Assembly (NCBI GenBank): GCA_902788345.1
Contig: CADAJP010000005.1
Coordinates: 1-64,000, forward strand
Source: an uncultured bacterium
Lineage (GTDB): Bacteria; Cyanobacteriota; Vampirovibrionia; Gastranaerophilales; Gastranaerophilaceae
Length of the DNA stretch: 64,000 bases
Reading direction: 5' to 3'
Part shown: positions 63,568-64,000 of the stretch, one piece after another
Layout: every line of letters begins with the position of its first letter
Position numbering within the stretch: the stretch's first letter is position 1
The notes under the pieces: generated by a model
Told to the model about the DNA's origin: nothing
Database searches by the model: none
Seen by the model: only the letters and a program-made list of their open reading frames with translations
Program-made: the position numbers and the translations under genes

Positions 63568-64000
63568 ATGGAACAAAATATACGTGAAAAACAAGAACAA
63601 AGAGAATTTCAGTTTTTAAGTGAATTTGCAACAAAATCAGCACAATCCAAAGGCAGAAAAAAAGCTGAGGAAAAAGATAATCTAAGAACGGATTTTCAAA
63701 GAGATAGGGACAGAATACTTCATTCTAAAGCATTCCGCAGATTGAAACATAAAACACAGGTATTTCTTTCACCATTTGATGACCACTTTAGAACACGCCT
63801 TACACACACACTTGAAGTTTCACAAATCGCAAGAACAATTGCTCGTTCGCTTGACCTTAATGAAGACTTAACAGAAGCTATCGCTCTTGGTCATGATTTA
63901 GGGCATACCCCTTTTGGTCATTGCGGAGAAGGAGTATTAAACGAACTTGTTGAAGGCGGATTTTTCCATAATCTGCAAAGCGTCCGAGTTGTTGAGGTAT
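63568..64000 (+). CDS. dgt: dGTP triphosphohydrolase-like HD protein, 5' part
   Basis: The first 144 codons of a gene that runs off the window. [20 protein letters not shown], then [20 protein letters not shown] and [15 protein letters not shown] match the dGTPase family, with the HD metal residues in LTHTLEV and GHDLGH. AGAGAGG stands before the ATG. Family members cut dNTPs and help balance nucleotide pools. Confidence 0.93.
   Translation, partial: MEQNIREKQEQREFQFLSEFATKSAQSKGRKKAEEKDNLRTDFQRDRDRILHSKAFRRLKHKTQVFLSPFDDHFRTRLTHTLEVSQIARTIARSLDLNEDLTEAIALGHDLGHTPFGHCGEGVLNELVEGGFFHNLQSVRVVEV

Overview
The window is AT-rich bacterial DNA, most likely from a gut-type Candidatus Gastranaerophilales / Vampirovibrionia (Melainabacteria), the non-photosynthetic sister lineage of Cyanobacteria. 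The main evidence is an RNA polymerase beta-prime subunit encoded by two adjacent genes (rpoC1 and rpoC2), a cyanobacterial-lineage trait. Supporting evidence is a RecG with a long N-terminal extension, diderm-envelope genes (LptF/G-like permease, AsmA-like protein, dTDP-rhamnose genes, lipoprotein, Spy-like protein) and many lineage-type proteins with short hydrophobic/Asn-rich N-termini. There is no photosynthesis gene, rRNA, CRISPR array or intact prophage.

Layout. 1-9846: metG, a divergent sensor kinase, a lineage-specific membrane protein and the operon pyrH-frr-cdsA-rnc-recG. 9999-11422: anti-sigma factor, ECF sigma factor and LTxxQ periplasmic protein. 11501-15859: rfbC-rfbB-rfbD and a MacB-type ABC exporter pair. 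15927-19288: rph with two exported Lys/Ala-rich proteins, an RHH regulator, cysK and a 50-residue gene. 19484-21239: a REC-only regulator and a decayed GspE/PilB-like ATPase. 21530-21820: a small inverted-repeat element with a truncated REP-type transposase. 21974-34042: ferritin, rpoB-rpoC1-rpoC2, small coiled-coil proteins and clpP. 34162-47516: WG-repeat protein, GNAT, hom, fusA and many lineage-specific genes. 47581-48537: a three-tRNA operon followed by duplicated tRNA-Tyr 3' ends and hairpin repeats. 48538-61548: lineage-specific proteins, a BioG-like esterase, AsmA-like, AI-2E family, recR-ybaB, a matrixin-like metalloprotease, lptF/G and an ADP-ribosyltransferase-like protein. 61560-64000: repeats, a candidate small RNA, a lipoprotein, tyrA and the start of dgt.

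The most interesting signal is a promoter-like element (RGCAATT, 15 bases, ACTTTATATNTACAAG) with exact spacing upstream of five dispersed units: a small-protein operon (37241), a cryptic subtilisin-like protease (46732), two proteins sharing a 26-residue N-terminal leader (50084, with a JAMM-like motif; 60595, ADP-ribosyltransferase-like) and a candidate ~118-nt RNA (about 62005 to 61888). Together they look like a regulon of enzymatic, Sec-signal-less effector candidates with a swappable leader. A second highlight is a leader at 44132-44311 where one anti-Shine-Dalgarno stretch can pair either with the ribosome site of a 29-codon upstream ORF or with that of the downstream Cys-motif gene. 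Functional readings of these two systems are inference; the sequence matches are direct.
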